Source: Komagataeibacter xylinus (lineage in GTDB: Bacteria; Pseudomonadota; Alphaproteobacteria; Acetobacterales; Acetobacteraceae). From it: a DNA stretch of 57,345 nucleotides. The DNA lies in NCBI RefSeq assembly GCF_004302915.1, contig NZ_QQBI01000021.1, positions 1 through 57,345 of the forward strand, in the 5' to 3' direction. The notes beneath the pieces are model-generated. The model saw only the letters and a list, made by a program, of their open reading frames with translations. It was not told the origin of the DNA and did no database searches. Positions within the stretch are counted from its first letter, which is position 1. Each line of letters begins with the position of its first letter. This document shows positions 20,192 through 29,714 of the stretch, piece after piece. The position numbers and the translations under genes are program-made.

Positions 20192-21653
20192 GTTCCTTCA
20201 TGACGGCCCGCACCCCGCGTTCACGGATGGCGCGGCGCGTGGCCACCACGGCGGCGTCAAGCGCTGCCGCATCCATGTCACGCCAGCCATCAAAGGCCGG
20301 CAGGGCCAGGGCTGCGGCAAGATTGGCCTCATTGACCAGCGCCATGTCATCGGCATCGAGCGTGGGCTCGAGCGGGGCATAGCTTTCGCCCGTCTCGTCA
20401 CGGCCACGCAGCATTTCGAGGTAGGCGGCAATGCCGAAGGCGATGCGGCCCAGGTCATGCCCGCTCTCGAGCGAGCGGCGCACGGTATCGGTCCAGAACA
20501 CACGCACCTTCGAGGCCCCGTCGCTACAGATCCGCAGCAGCGTATCGGCCACTGCCTGGTTGGAGAAACGGCTGAGCAGCCGCCGGCGATAGGCATCAAG
20601 GTCAAAATCCGCCGGCGCATCGATCTGCGGCATGGCGTCAAGCGTCCAGTAAGCGTTGGCCAGGCGCTCGAGGTCGGCATCGGCCACGGTTTCATGCGCG
20701 TAGCGGTAGCCAAGCAGCAGGCCCACGGCCCCCAGCAGGATGTGCGATGCGTTGAGCATGCGCACCTTCACCTGCTCATAGCCCGCCACGTCATCAACAA
20801 ACTGCACGCCTGCCTTTTCCAGCGCGGGGCGGCCATTGCAGAAATTGTCCTCCAGCACCCACTGGCTGAAATCCTCCGCCAGCACGGGCAGTTCGTCATC
20901 AAGACCGCTGGCCTCGTTCAGCGCCTGGCGCGTGGCGCGGTCCACGCCGGGCGTGATGCGGTCGACCATGGAGCACGGGAAGGTGACGTTGGCCTCGATC
21001 CACCCGGCCAGATCGGGGTCAACCGCGCGGGCATAGCCCACAAAGGCTGCCCGGGCGACATGGCCATTGCTGCGCAGGTTATCACATGAAAGCACGGTAA
21101 AGGGCGGCACGCCCGCCTCGCGCCTGCGGCGCAGCCCCTCCACCACGTAACCGAACACGGTAGCCGGCCTGCGCGGATGGGCAAGGTCCGCGCTCACGCC
21201 CGCCTCATCAAGGCGGAAAAGCCCGGTTTTCTCATCGATGTTGTAGCCGCCCTCGGTAATCGTCATGCTGACGATGCGGGTTTCGGGGTCGGCCAGCCGG
21301 GCCAGCACGGCCTCGGGGTCGGCGGGGGCGAGCAGGTATTCGCGCAGCGCCCCGATGATGGAGACGGTGCGCGCACCATCGGCGGCCACCTCGGTCAGGG
21401 AATACAGGCAGTCCTGCTGCTGGAACTGGCGCGCCTTGGCCTCCCCGCGCGGGCCACCGTTCAGCCCCACGCCCACGATACCCCATTGCGACTGCCCCGG
21501 CAGGCCAAGGCACTGATTGACGTACCACGCCTCATGCGCGCGGAAGAAATTGCCCACGCCAAAATGAACGATCCCTCGCCCTACCGCCTCACGCCTGTAG
21601 GCCAGCGCCTGCACGCCAGCGGGAAGGGTGGTGAGGGTTGTTTCGTTCAGCAT
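20187..21653 (-). CDS. mannitol 2-dehydrogenase (polyol long-chain dehydrogenase)
   Basis: A 488-residue member of the long-chain mannitol dehydrogenase family. VGRGIVHFGVGNFFRAHEA near residue 24 is the N-terminal nucleotide-binding start, SMVDRITP lies mid-protein, and VKVRMLNASH carries the conserved catalytic Lys. The likely reaction is D-mannitol to D-fructose with NAD; fructuronate or tagaturonate reductase relatives share the fold and cannot be fully excluded. It is the last gene of a htrA-FUSC-dehydrogenase run, 17 bases after the FUSC stop. A polyol-type MFS carrier is encoded 6 kb away. Confidence 0.88.
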   Translation of the reverse strand: MLNETTLTTLPAGVQALAYRREAVGRGIVHFGVGNFFRAHEAWYVNQCLGLPGQSQWGIVGVGLNGGPRGEAKARQFQQQDCLYSLTEVAADGARTVSIIGALREYLLAPADPEAVLARLADPETRIVSMTITEGGYNIDEKTGLFRLDEAGVSADLAHPRRPATVFGYVVEGLRRRREAGVPPFTVLSCDNLRSNGHVARAAFVGYARAVDPDLAGWIEANVTFPCSMVDRITPGVDRATRQALNEASGLDDELPVLAEDFSQWVLEDNFCNGRPALEKAGVQFVDDVAGYEQVKVRMLNASHILLGAVGLLLGYRYAHETVADADLERLANAYWTLDAMPQIDAPADFDLDAYRRRLLSRFSNQAVADTLLRICSDGASKVRVFWTDTVRRSLESGHDLGRIAFGIAAYLEMLRGRDETGESYAPLEPTLDADDMALVNEANLAAALALPAFDGWRDMDAAALDAAVVATRRAIRERGVRAVMKEL

Positions 21654-21670
21654 GGTATTCTTGTGCTCCT

Positions 21671-22816
21671 TCAGGGTGAGGGGCGGGCACGACCCTCCGG
21701 CATGGGAACGGAGGCAGCCTTGCCCGCGGGCTCAAATCCGGCCTCGGCCACCAGCGGGTGGCCATCAAGCGGGAACGGACCATCATCCGTGCGCCCGTCC
21801 GACCAGATATTCCGCACGGCCAGCCGCATGTCGGCATGCAGCAGGCCAACAGCGAAACGCATGACAGGGGTCCAGTGTTCCCCGCCCTGCTGTTCAAGCC
21901 GGTCAAGCAGGGGGCGCATGTCATCATCGGGCAGGGCATGGCCCCGGCGGGTTCTGGCCAGCATGTCGCACCGCGCGGCCATCTGGCCCAGCACATCGGC
22001 CAGCATGTCACGCTCATGGGCCAGGATGTCACCCGTATGGGCGGTTTCGCCCTCGGTGCCCGCGCGCGCGATGAAAATGGCATCCGAGCGGATGCGGCGC
22101 AAAAGCCCCGGCAGGCGCAGCACCAGCGGGTCATGCTTCGCCAGCGAGGACGGGTGCTCCACCTCCGCCTCCTGCACGCCGTCATTGAGGTCCTGCAACA
22201 GGGAGCGGCACATCGTATCGATGGTGGCCAGCGCGTCATGGTCGGGGTGATTGTGCAACGCGCCCGAAAGCAGGTCGGACAGGCGGCGCAGCAGGCTTGC
22301 GGCATTGCCCAGCACCTCGCGCCGCGCCTCGCCGCGCAGCACGAAGAACGACACCGCAAACGACACCACGACCCCGGTCATGATCGAGGCGATGCGCTGC
22401 AGCGGCCGCGAAAACGGCTCGCCCGTGGCGGGGAACAGCAGCACCACCATGAGGGTGACAATGGCCACCCGCATCTTGGGCCGCAGCGCCACCAGCACGG
22501 CAAGCGGCATGAGCATGACCCAGAACACCATGCCCACCGAGAGCGAGGTATACTGCTCGAGCGCAATGGCGGACATGCCCGCCGCAGCGCCGATGAGCGT
22601 GCCCACGATCTGCTCGCGCCCTGTCGAGAGTGTCTGCGTCAGGCGGCTCTGGGTAATGACGATGACCGAGGTGATGAGCGCCCAGACCGGCTCATCAAGA
22701 TGGATGACGGTGGCGACGATGCCGGACAGGATGAGCGAGACATTCATCCGCACGACCTGCCGCCACGTGCCCGGCCCCATGATGGAATAAAGCAGGTTCT
22801 TCAGGCGTTCCGGCAT
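21671..22816 (-). CDS. FUSC family membrane protein
   Basis: A 381-residue inner-membrane protein. The N-terminal half (about residues 20-165) has about six hydrophobic segments with the FUSC/aromatic acid exporter pattern WALITSVIVITQSRLTQTL and GTLIGAAAG. The C-terminal half is a soluble, Leu/Arg-rich helical domain. Family members (AaeB, YccS and relatives) are thought to export small organic acids. It begins 5 bases after the htrA stop, so it is part of that operon. Its substrate is unknown. Confidence 0.82.
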   Translation of the reverse strand: MPERLKNLLYSIMGPGTWRQVVRMNVSLILSGIVATVIHLDEPVWALITSVIVITQSRLTQTLSTGREQIVGTLIGAAAGMSAIALEQYTSLSVGMVFWVMLMPLAVLVALRPKMRVAIVTLMVVLLFPATGEPFSRPLQRIASIMTGVVVSFAVSFFVLRGEARREVLGNAASLLRRLSDLLSGALHNHPDHDALATIDTMCRSLLQDLNDGVQEAEVEHPSSLAKHDPLVLRLPGLLRRIRSDAIFIARAGTEGETAHTGDILAHERDMLADVLGQMAARCDMLARTRRGHALPDDDMRPLLDRLEQQGGEHWTPVMRFAVGLLHADMRLAVRNIWSDGRTDDGPFPLDGHPLVAEAGFEPAGKAASVPMPEGRARPSP

Positions 22817-22821
22817 GCAGA

Positions 22822-24405
22822 TCAGTGCCCGCCCCCTTCAGGCAGGGGGAAGGGCACCCAGCGCAGGCCATCGGCGTTCTGCACCAGGAACAGCACGGTC
22901 TTGCGGTGCTGGGCGCGGGCGGCATCGATCTGGCGGCGCAGGTCGGCGGGCGTGTTTACGGCTGCCTGCTGCACCTCGGTCACAACGTCACCGGGGCGCA
23001 GGCCGCGCTCGGCGGCGGGGCTGTCATCGGTCACGCCAGTCACCAGCACGCCCTTCTGCCCTTCGGCCATGTTGTATTTCTGGCGCGCGATATCGTCGAT
23101 CTCGCCTACCGTAAAGCCCATACCCGCAATGGCCAGGCTGCCCTGGGCGGGGTTCTTGCTGGCGGGCTTGCTGTCGGCCTTGTCGGTCTTTTCCTCAGGC
23201 AGGGCGCCGATGGTAATGGCCACGGTCATCTGCTGGCCCTTACGCCAGATGCCCAGATGCGCGACGCTGCCGCCCGCAAGCTCGGCCACGAGGCGCGGCA
23301 GGGCGCGGCCATCGATATCCTTGCCGTTCAGGCTCTGGATCACATCACCGGTCTGCAGATGCGCCACCGCCGCAGGCCCCTTGGGCTCGACGCCCGCGAT
23401 CAGCGCGCCATGGGGGCTTTTCAGGCCCAGCCCATCGGCAATTTCCTGCGTCACGTCCTGAATGCGCACGCCAATCCACCCGCGCGTGACCCGGCCACGA
23501 TGGCGCAACTGCTCGATGATGCCCTGCGCCTCAGCCGAGGGAATGGAGAAGCCGATGCCGACCGACCCGCCCGAAGGCGAGTAGATGGCGGTATTGATGC
23601 CGATCACCTCGCCGCGCAGGTTGAACAGCGGGCCGCCGGAATTGCCCTTGTTGATGGGCGCATCGGTCTGGATGAAATCATCATACGGCCCCTGCTCGAT
23701 ATTGCGCCCGCGCGAGGAGACGATGCCCGCCGTCACCGTGCCCGACAGGCCGAACGGGTTGCCGATCGCCAGCACCCAGTCGCCCACGCGGGCGTGGTCG
23801 CTATCGCCAAACGGCACGGCGGGCAGGGGCTTGGGGCTGTCCACCTTCAGCACGGCAAGGTCGGTGCGGTCGTCATGGCCGAGCAGGCGGGCCTTGAGCA
23901 CGGTGTTGTCCTGCAGCGTGATGGTGATCTGGTCGGCATGGCGCACGACGTGGTTGTTGGTCACGACCACGCCGGAGGGATCGATGATGAAGCCCGAGCC
24001 CAGCGCCTGCATCTTGCGCGGCGGCGCGTTGGGGCTGTCCTGGCGGTTCATGAAGTCGTGGAAGAATTTCTCGAACGGCGAGCCTTCGGGGAAGTTGGGC
24101 ACCTGGGGCGTGCTGTCGCCATCATCGCCGTCGTCATCGTCCTCACCGGGGCGGACCATCTCGGTGGTGGACACGTTCACCACGGCGGGCAGCAGCCGGG
24201 CCGCAAGGTCGGCAAAGCTGTCGGGCATGTTGCGCCCCTCGCCGGGCAGGCGCAGGGGGGCGGCCGGGGCAGGCGGCGTGGCGGGGGCCGGAACGGGTGT
24301 TGACGCCGGGGCGGTATCGACCGCACGGGCGGCCTGGGCCCCAAGGGCCGTGACCAGCCCCATGGCAAGGCAGGATCGGGAAAAGACTGCGGCGCGAAAG
24401 GACAT
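22822..24405 (-). CDS. degP: Do-family serine endopeptidase (DegP/HtrA)
   Basis: Periplasmic quality-control protease of 527 residues. A signal peptide (about 1-28, ending AARA) is followed by a Pro/Ala-rich linker. The trypsin-like domain shows the catalytic triad in NNHVVRHADQ (His), RTDLAVLKV (Asp) and NKGNSGGPLFNL (Ser). Two PDZ domains follow: one around GWIGVRIQDV, the second near GVLVTGVTDDSPAAERGLRPGD. The gene lies after opgC and 5 bases before the FUSC gene on the same strand. It degrades or refolds damaged envelope proteins. Confidence 0.95.
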   Translation of the reverse strand: MSFRAAVFSRSCLAMGLVTALGAQAARAVDTAPASTPVPAPATPPAPAAPLRLPGEGRNMPDSFADLAARLLPAVVNVSTTEMVRPGEDDDDGDDGDSTPQVPNFPEGSPFEKFFHDFMNRQDSPNAPPRKMQALGSGFIIDPSGVVVTNNHVVRHADQITITLQDNTVLKARLLGHDDRTDLAVLKVDSPKPLPAVPFGDSDHARVGDWVLAIGNPFGLSGTVTAGIVSSRGRNIEQGPYDDFIQTDAPINKGNSGGPLFNLRGEVIGINTAIYSPSGGSVGIGFSIPSAEAQGIIEQLRHRGRVTRGWIGVRIQDVTQEIADGLGLKSPHGALIAGVEPKGPAAVAHLQTGDVIQSLNGKDIDGRALPRLVAELAGGSVAHLGIWRKGQQMTVAITIGALPEEKTDKADSKPASKNPAQGSLAIAGMGFTVGEIDDIARQKYNMAEGQKGVLVTGVTDDSPAAERGLRPGDVVTEVQQAAVNTPADLRRQIDAARAQHRKTVLFLVQNADGLRWVPFPLPEGGGH

Positions 24406-24485
24406 GGGGCTCTTACATCCTGCTGAACGGGATCGATCGGACGGGCACCTATATCACGCCCTTCACGGGGGCGGAAACCACGGCT

Positions 24486-25637
24486 TCAGCCCCGGCACAG
24501 CGGAGCGCCCGCGGGCACCGATGCCGCCCGGCCCTGCCTTGCCGCCACGCGCTGGCGTTCCTTCACCCTTGCTACGGCCAGCAGCACGTAAAATCCCGCC
24601 ACGTTCACCACCACCTGCATCATCCACCCCGTGCCGAAACTGGTCAGCACCAGCCGCCCGTACAGGTCGACCAGCGTGCCTGCGGTGAAGATTTCCAGCG
24701 AGTGGCGGCCAAACAGCGCCATGAGCTGGCCCGGCCGCGTATTGGCCCACACGGTGGCGCGCGGCGAGGACTGCACGAGGTAGAACAGGGCCAGCACATC
24801 AACCAGCCGCCATGGCGAGAGGATCATCTTGTCCGGCAGCGCCATGACCACGGGCCTCAGATCGGCAAAGCCCCAGTCCGTCCACGGAAAGGACTGCACG
24901 GCGGAAAACACCAGGTAAAGCGCGCACAGCGCCGCAAGCCAGCGCGCGCGCGGCAGGCTGCCATCATGCCGGCCCGCAACCCGGGCGGCGCACACGCCCA
25001 GCACGAACAGGAACTGCCAGGCCAGCGGGTCGAAATACCAGCCATCAGGGTCGAGCCAGTTGGGAAAATTCAGCCGCGGGTCATAATTCACCCCCAGCCA
25101 CACTGCCGCACTCAGCCCCAGCACCACGGGCGTGCCCACCCCGCGCAGCAGGGCGTAAAGCGGGGCGAAACCCAGCAGCAGCACGATATAGAGCGGCAGG
25201 ATGTTGAGGTTGCCCGGCAGCGCCACGAGCGAGAGCACCCGCCATGCCGAATCCAGCCCATGCGCCAGTTCCGGCTCTAAAAAATCAACCGGCACCGGCC
25301 AGAAATGCCGCCAGATGCGGATGGTGGCGATACACACCACCACCATCACGATCTGGAACACGTAAAGCTGCCAGCACCGCCGCCCGATGCGGGCCAGAAC
25401 CGTGACCACCGGCTTTTTGGCAAAGGCCCGCCCGTAAGCCAGCCATGAGGCATAGCCCGCCAGCAGCACGAACACCTCTGCCGCATCGGCAAAGCCGATA
25501 TTGCGCATGGTAAAGCGGTTGAGCCAGTTCTGGGGGATATGGTCGATGCACATCATGAGGAGGGCCGCACCCCGCAGGGCGTCGATACGGTGGTCACGCC
25601 GGTGCGGGGCCTGCGCCCGCTCGCTGGAAATGCCCAT
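24486..25637 (-). CDS. opgC: OpgC family glucan succinyltransferase
   Basis: Multi-pass inner-membrane protein of 383 residues, of the OpgC branch of membrane acyltransferases. The start region has RIDALRGAALLMMCIDHIP, a signature of OpgC proteins; about ten hydrophobic segments follow. OpgC adds succinyl groups to osmoregulated periplasmic glucans; related enzymes transfer other acyl groups. The ATG at 25637 was chosen because AGGGAA precedes it; upstream in-frame codons are unlike the family. It lies upstream of htrA (80-base gap) and about 5.4 kb from opgGH, so the glucan genes are split. Confidence 0.9.
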   Translation of the reverse strand: MGISSERAQAPHRRDHRIDALRGAALLMMCIDHIPQNWLNRFTMRNIGFADAAEVFVLLAGYASWLAYGRAFAKKPVVTVLARIGRRCWQLYVFQIVMVVVCIATIRIWRHFWPVPVDFLEPELAHGLDSAWRVLSLVALPGNLNILPLYIVLLLGFAPLYALLRGVGTPVVLGLSAAVWLGVNYDPRLNFPNWLDPDGWYFDPLAWQFLFVLGVCAARVAGRHDGSLPRARWLAALCALYLVFSAVQSFPWTDWGFADLRPVVMALPDKMILSPWRLVDVLALFYLVQSSPRATVWANTRPGQLMALFGRHSLEIFTAGTLVDLYGRLVLTSFGTGWMMQVVVNVAGFYVLLAVARVKERQRVAARQGRAASVPAGAPLCRG

Positions 25638-25860
25638 GATGTTCCCTGCCTGCCTCAACACGATGCGCCCGGGCCGTGGCCCGGCGGCGCCCCGATGAGC
25701 GTAAAGCAGCAAATCGGATCGCAAACCATTCTCATCATGGCAGGGATGCCCCGCAACACTGTCATGGCGCGCCGGTGGCGCCTGCGCACCGTTTCATGAC
25801 TCGACCACCCTGCCCCACCCCTTCTATACCCGCACGGGCGAGAGAGCAGGGAGCGCAACC

Positions 25861-27000
25861 ATGACCAGTCCCGACCGGGCAACCATAGAAACCGTGCTGC
25901 GACAGGTGCGCACGGACGACAGGGCCGCAAGTGTTGCGGAGCTGGGCAGCCTTGATGCCTTCATGATGCGTGACGGCGTGCTCCATGTCGCCCTGGCGAC
26001 AGACCGGGCGCGGGCCGAACGCCTGCAGCCCCTGCTGCCCGCACTCGAACGCGCCCTTGTTGCCACGGTTCCCGGCAGCACGGGGGCCAGTGTCATCCTG
26101 ACCGCGCACCGCCCGGCCCCGGCACCCACCACGCCCGCGCCTGCGGCAGGCGGCGGCCACCGCCCGCTCAACCTTGGCGGTGGCAAGGCGGGCAGGAAGG
26201 CCCCCACCGGCCCGCTGCCCGCAGGCGTGGGCGTGGTCATTGCCGTGGCCTCGGGCAAGGGGGGTGTTGGCAAGTCCACCACGGCGGTCAACCTTGCCGT
26301 GGGGCTGGGGCTGGAAGGGCTGAAGGTGGGGCTGATGGATGCCGACGTGCATGGCCCCTCCCTGCCACGCATGATGGGCGTGCACGGCCAGCCCGAAGTG
26401 CGCGATGGCCGCCTGATCCCGCCGCATGAATGGGGCATTTCCGCCATGTCGATCGGCATGCTGGTGGAAGAGGACAAGGCCATGATCTGGCGCGGGCCGA
26501 TGGTGATGGGCGCCATTGGCCAGCTGCTGGGCGATGTGGAATGGGGCGCGCTTGACGTGCTGGTGGTGGACATGCCGCCCGGCACGGGTGACGCCCAGCT
26601 GACCCTTGCGCAGAAAACCGCGCTGGCCGGAGCCATTATCGTTTCCACCCCGCAGGACATCGCCCTGCTCGATGCCCGGCGCGGTGTTGCCATGTTCGAG
26701 AAGATGAACGTGCCGGTACTGGGCGTTGTGGAGAACATGTCCTATTTCTGCTGCCCCAACTGCAACCACCGCACCGAACTGTTCGGCCATGGTGGGGCAC
26801 GGGCGGAAGCCGAAAAAATGGGCGTGCCCTTTCTGGGCGAGATCCCGCTGCTGGCCGATATCCGCGCCAGTGCCGATGAGGGTGCGCCCATCGTGATCGC
26901 CGCCCCCGACAGCCCGGCAGGCCAGGCCTATCGCGCACTGGCCCATACGGTCGGCACGGCGCTGCGTCGCCTGCTGGAGAAAAAGAAGCCCACGACCTGA
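25861..27000 (+). CDS. apbC: Mrp/ApbC iron-sulfur cluster carrier ATPase
   Basis: Cytosolic P-loop ATPase that binds and hands on [4Fe-4S] clusters. It has 379 residues. An N-terminal DUF59-like domain (about 8-85) is followed by an Ala/Pro linker and the deviant Walker A ASGKGGVGKST (130-140). MDADVHGPSLPRMMG, VVDMPPGTGDAQL and ENMSYFCCPNCNH follow; the CPNC pair is the cluster ligand motif. It is transcribed alone, divergent from opgC. It may serve Fe-S clients encoded here such as class I fumarase and QueG; that is inference. Confidence 0.95.
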   Translation: MTSPDRATIETVLRQVRTDDRAASVAELGSLDAFMMRDGVLHVALATDRARAERLQPLLPALERALVATVPGSTGASVILTAHRPAPAPTTPAPAAGGGHRPLNLGGGKAGRKAPTGPLPAGVGVVIAVASGKGGVGKSTTAVNLAVGLGLEGLKVGLMDADVHGPSLPRMMGVHGQPEVRDGRLIPPHEWGISAMSIGMLVEEDKAMIWRGPMVMGAIGQLLGDVEWGALDVLVVDMPPGTGDAQLTLAQKTALAGAIIVSTPQDIALLDARRGVAMFEKMNVPVLGVVENMSYFCCPNCNHRTELFGHGGARAEAEKMGVPFLGEIPLLADIRASADEGAPIVIAAPDSPAGQAYRALAHTVGTALRRLLEKKKPTT

Positions 27001-27508
27001 GTGCTGGAATCAGATCACGCAAAAAATGGGGGCGCGGGCAGAGGCTGGAGTCCCGATCGGGATGTCAGCCCACCGCGCGAGGGTGTGCGGGGGTTCGCTG
27101 CGAGCGGTGATTAAAAAGCGCCACGCACATCCGGGCGCGGCCGGGAAGCCCGGAAACGGCAACCTGTCCGGCCTCTTGGCCTGTGCGATGGCTGCGGCGA
27201 AATGCGCCAGAAGGCATGTTTGGGCAGCAGGTGACGCGCACTGACGAAACTGCCCTGATACGGAAAACCGAAAATATCTACCTGCCGCCGGGTGCCGTGC
27301 ATCGGCTGGAAAGTCCCGGTCGCATCCCCCGATCCTGATCGGGATCCAGCCCCTATCCTGGCGGAGATGATATTGTCTGGAAGCTGTAGACAAACGTCCG
27401 TAGCAACCCGTTCAGCCCGCTTCAGGCGCAGCCCGCGCCCCATGACCGTCCGATGGTTGATCCGTGCCGCTTTTTATGAGTCAGGGCACGGATCTTATCG
27501 ACAGGGCC
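27001..27508. other. structured intergenic region between convergent apbC and djlA-like genes
   Basis: About 508 bases with no supported gene. It holds a 12-base perfect palindrome TCCCGATCGGGA (27051-27062), a related one with a 2-base centre (27328-27343), and a 10-base-arm inverted repeat (27459-27468 with 27485-27494). Short frames on both strands lack ribosome-binding sites and family resemblance. It could hide a small RNA or a decayed element. Confidence 0.45.
27459..27494. terminator. 10-bp inverted repeat after the TerB-DnaJ gene
   Basis: Perfect arms GATCCGTGCC and GGCACGGATC with a 16-base loop lie about 15 bases after the stop of the minus-strand TerB-DnaJ gene. There is no T-run, so termination is only suggested by position. 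Confidence 0.4.
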
Positions 27509-28324
27509 TTACAGCTTGCGATCACGCTTTATCCGGTCCCATGCCGCGTTGATCTCGGCAGTCCGGGTCTGGCCCTGCGCGCGTTCGGCTTCACTCGCGC
27601 CACGTGAGCACAGCGCATCGGGGTGGTTCTCACGCACGAGGCGGCGCCAGGCCACGCGCACTTCGTGATCGCTGGCATCGCGTGAAATGCCCAGCACCTC
27701 ATAGGCGCTGATTTCGCTCACGCCGGGGCGGGCGCCGCCTTCTCGCGCGCGGTCCCACGCACCGGGGCTGAGGTTGAAGGCCCTGTGCACGCCGCGCAGG
27801 AAGGCTTCCTCCTGCACGTTCACGTCACCATCGGCGCGGGCAATGACGAACAGCGCGGCCAGTGCCTCCTCGAGCATGTCGGTCTTGTTGGCAAAGGCGC
27901 GCCCCAGTTCGGTGGCGAAGGCCTTATAGTCATCGGTGCGCTGGCGGGCGTTGTCGAACAGGCGCCCCACTTCCTTCATGTTCTCGGGCGGCAGCTGGAA
28001 GCGGCGCTTGAACGCGTCGATCTCGGCGCGGTTCACCGGCCCGTCGCACTTGGCCACCTTGGCGGACAGGACAATGATGACCAGCCCGTATAACTGGTCG
28101 CGCTTGCCCATGGCGGCTGCCATCTTGGCGGCCATGAAGGTGGCCGCCCCGTTGGGATCGGCATTGAGCCGCGGGCCCCAGCGGTCGGTCCAGCCGCCTG
28201 CCGGGGTTTCCAGCAACGAGCCGTTATCCGCCGCGTGCCCGAGCGCCGTGCCCACGACCGCGCCCATGGGGCCGCCAACCGCGAACCCCGCAACGCCACC
28301 AAAAATCTTGCCCCAGATCGCCAT
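27509..28324 (-). CDS. TerB and DnaJ domain protein (DjlA-like)
   Basis: A 271-residue protein. Residues about 8-28 form a glycine-rich hydrophobic segment (GGVAGFAVGGPMG), a likely membrane anchor. A TerB-like helical domain covers about 65-190, and a J domain closes the protein, with ENHPDALC holding the HPD motif that stimulates DnaK. The order (anchor, TerB, J) is that of DjlA, a membrane-linked co-chaperone. It is transcribed alone, convergent with apbC. Confidence 0.9.
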   Translation of the reverse strand: MAIWGKIFGGVAGFAVGGPMGAVVGTALGHAADNGSLLETPAGGWTDRWGPRLNADPNGAATFMAAKMAAAMGKRDQLYGLVIIVLSAKVAKCDGPVNRAEIDAFKRRFQLPPENMKEVGRLFDNARQRTDDYKAFATELGRAFANKTDMLEEALAALFVIARADGDVNVQEEAFLRGVHRAFNLSPGAWDRAREGGARPGVSEISAYEVLGISRDASDHEVRVAWRRLVRENHPDALCSRGASEAERAQGQTRTAEINAAWDRIKRDRKL

Positions 28325-28350
28325 GCCGCAACGCTAGCACGATTGCCCGG

Positions 28351-28650
28351 TCAACCCAACTGATCTTGCCTTTCCCCACCAGCCATTTCCGGCAGGGCTG
28401 GCATCCATTCGCGCAATGCCTCCACCCGCAGGGCGGACGCCAGGGGCCGGTCAGGCGGACGCGCGGCATCGACCTGCCCCACAAGGGCCGCCAGCGCCAG
28501 CCCGCGTGCCTGGGCAATGAGGTGCAGCGCGTGCCAGAACTCTGGCTCCAGCGCAACGGAGGTGCGGTGGCCCGACAGGTTGAGGCTACGCTTTTGCAAC
28601 ATCCGCGCGCCGCGCTGGGCGGGCAGCGGCATGGCGGGCGGCGCGCTCAT
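28351..28650 (-). CDS. ribbon-helix-helix domain protein
   Basis: A 99-residue protein. The segment [19 protein letters not shown] followed by [13 protein letters not shown] has the beta strand plus two-helix form of RHH_4-type DNA-binding or protein-binding proteins of alphaproteobacteria. The ATG at 28650 overlaps the queG stop (ATGA), which decides the start against an ATG at 28674. It is the last gene of the queuosine operon. Its role is unknown; it may be a regulator carried with the operon. Confidence 0.75.
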   Translation of the reverse strand: MSAPPAMPLPAQRGARMLQKRSLNLSGHRTSVALEPEFWHALHLIAQARGLALAALVGQVDAARPPDRPLASALRVEALREWMPALPEMAGGERQDQLG

Positions 28651-29714
28651 GCGGGCAGCCGCAGGGTGGCCCATTGCGCGGCCTCGGCCACCACGGGGTC
28701 GGGGTCATTGCACAGGTGGGCGACTGCCGGGCGCAGGGCCGCCTGCCCGCTATTGCCAATGGCCACCGCCACGTTGCGCACGAACCGGTTGCGCCCGATG
28801 CGCTTGATGGGCGAGCCGGAAAAACGCGCCCGGAACCCTGCATCATCCAGCGCCGCAAGTTCGCACAGCGCGGGCGCGCGCAGGTCATCGCGCGCGGCAA
28901 GCTTCATGTGGCCAGTCGCCTGCGCGAACCGGTTCCACGGGCACACGGCAAGGCAGTCATCGCAGCCATAGATGCGGTTGCCCATGGCCGGGCGCAGGGC
29001 CTCGGGAATCGGGTCGCGGTTCTCGATGGTGAGGTAGGAGATGCACCGCCGCGCATCCATCACGCCGGGGGCGGGAAAGGCATCGGTCGGGCAGGCATCG
29101 AGGCAGCGGGTGCAGGTGCCGCACCCCCCGCCCGAGGGAGCGGATTGCGGCAGGTCGAGCGTGGTATAGACCTCGCCCAGGAACAGCCAGCTCCCGTGCT
29201 GGCGCGACACCAGCGAGGTATGCTTGCCCTGCCAGCCCAGCCCCGCATTCTGCGCCAGCGGCTTTTCCATGACCGGGGCGGTATCGACAAACACCTTCAC
29301 CTCTGCCTCAAGACCCGCCCGTCGGCCCTCGTTGACCACAAACTGCGCCAGATGCTTGAGCATGCCCTTGACCACGTCGTGATAGTCGCGGTTGCGGGCA
29401 TAGACGGAAATATTGCCCGCATCGGGCACCCGCGTGGTGGCCAGCGCGTCGCCCGGGGGCGCGTAGTTCAGCCCCAGCGCGATGACGCTGCGCACCGCGG
29501 GCCACAGGGTGGCAGGGTCGCCGCGCTGGGCCATGCGCTCGGCCATCCAGCCCATGCTGCCCGCAAATCCGTTCTCCACAAAGGCGGCAAGGCGGGCGCG
29601 CGTCGCCTCATCGAGCCGCGCTGGCGCAAAACCCACGGCATCGAAGCCCAGCGCGCGCGCATGGGCTTCGATGCGGGCCGCAAGCCGGGCCGGATCAGGG
29701 GGCGTGCCGGCCAT
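28647..29714 (-). CDS. queG: epoxyqueuosine reductase
   Basis: Carries out the last step of queuosine synthesis, reducing epoxyqueuosine in tRNA to queuosine with a cobalamin and two [4Fe-4S] clusters. It has 355 residues. Ferredoxin-like motifs [16 protein letters not shown] and [10 protein letters not shown] supply eight Cys, and [19 protein letters not shown] is the typical active-site stretch. A HEAT-like tail ends the protein. Its ATG overlaps the tgt stop by one base (TGATG), and its stop overlaps the next gene. Confidence 0.96.
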   Translation of the reverse strand: MAGTPPDPARLAARIEAHARALGFDAVGFAPARLDEATRARLAAFVENGFAGSMGWMAERMAQRGDPATLWPAVRSVIALGLNYAPPGDALATTRVPDAGNISVYARNRDYHDVVKGMLKHLAQFVVNEGRRAGLEAEVKVFVDTAPVMEKPLAQNAGLGWQGKHTSLVSRQHGSWLFLGEVYTTLDLPQSAPSGGGCGTCTRCLDACPTDAFPAPGVMDARRCISYLTIENRDPIPEALRPAMGNRIYGCDDCLAVCPWNRFAQATGHMKLAARDDLRAPALCELAALDDAGFRARFSGSPIKRIGRNRFVRNVAVAIGNSGQAALRPAVAHLCNDPDPVVAEAAQWATLRLPA

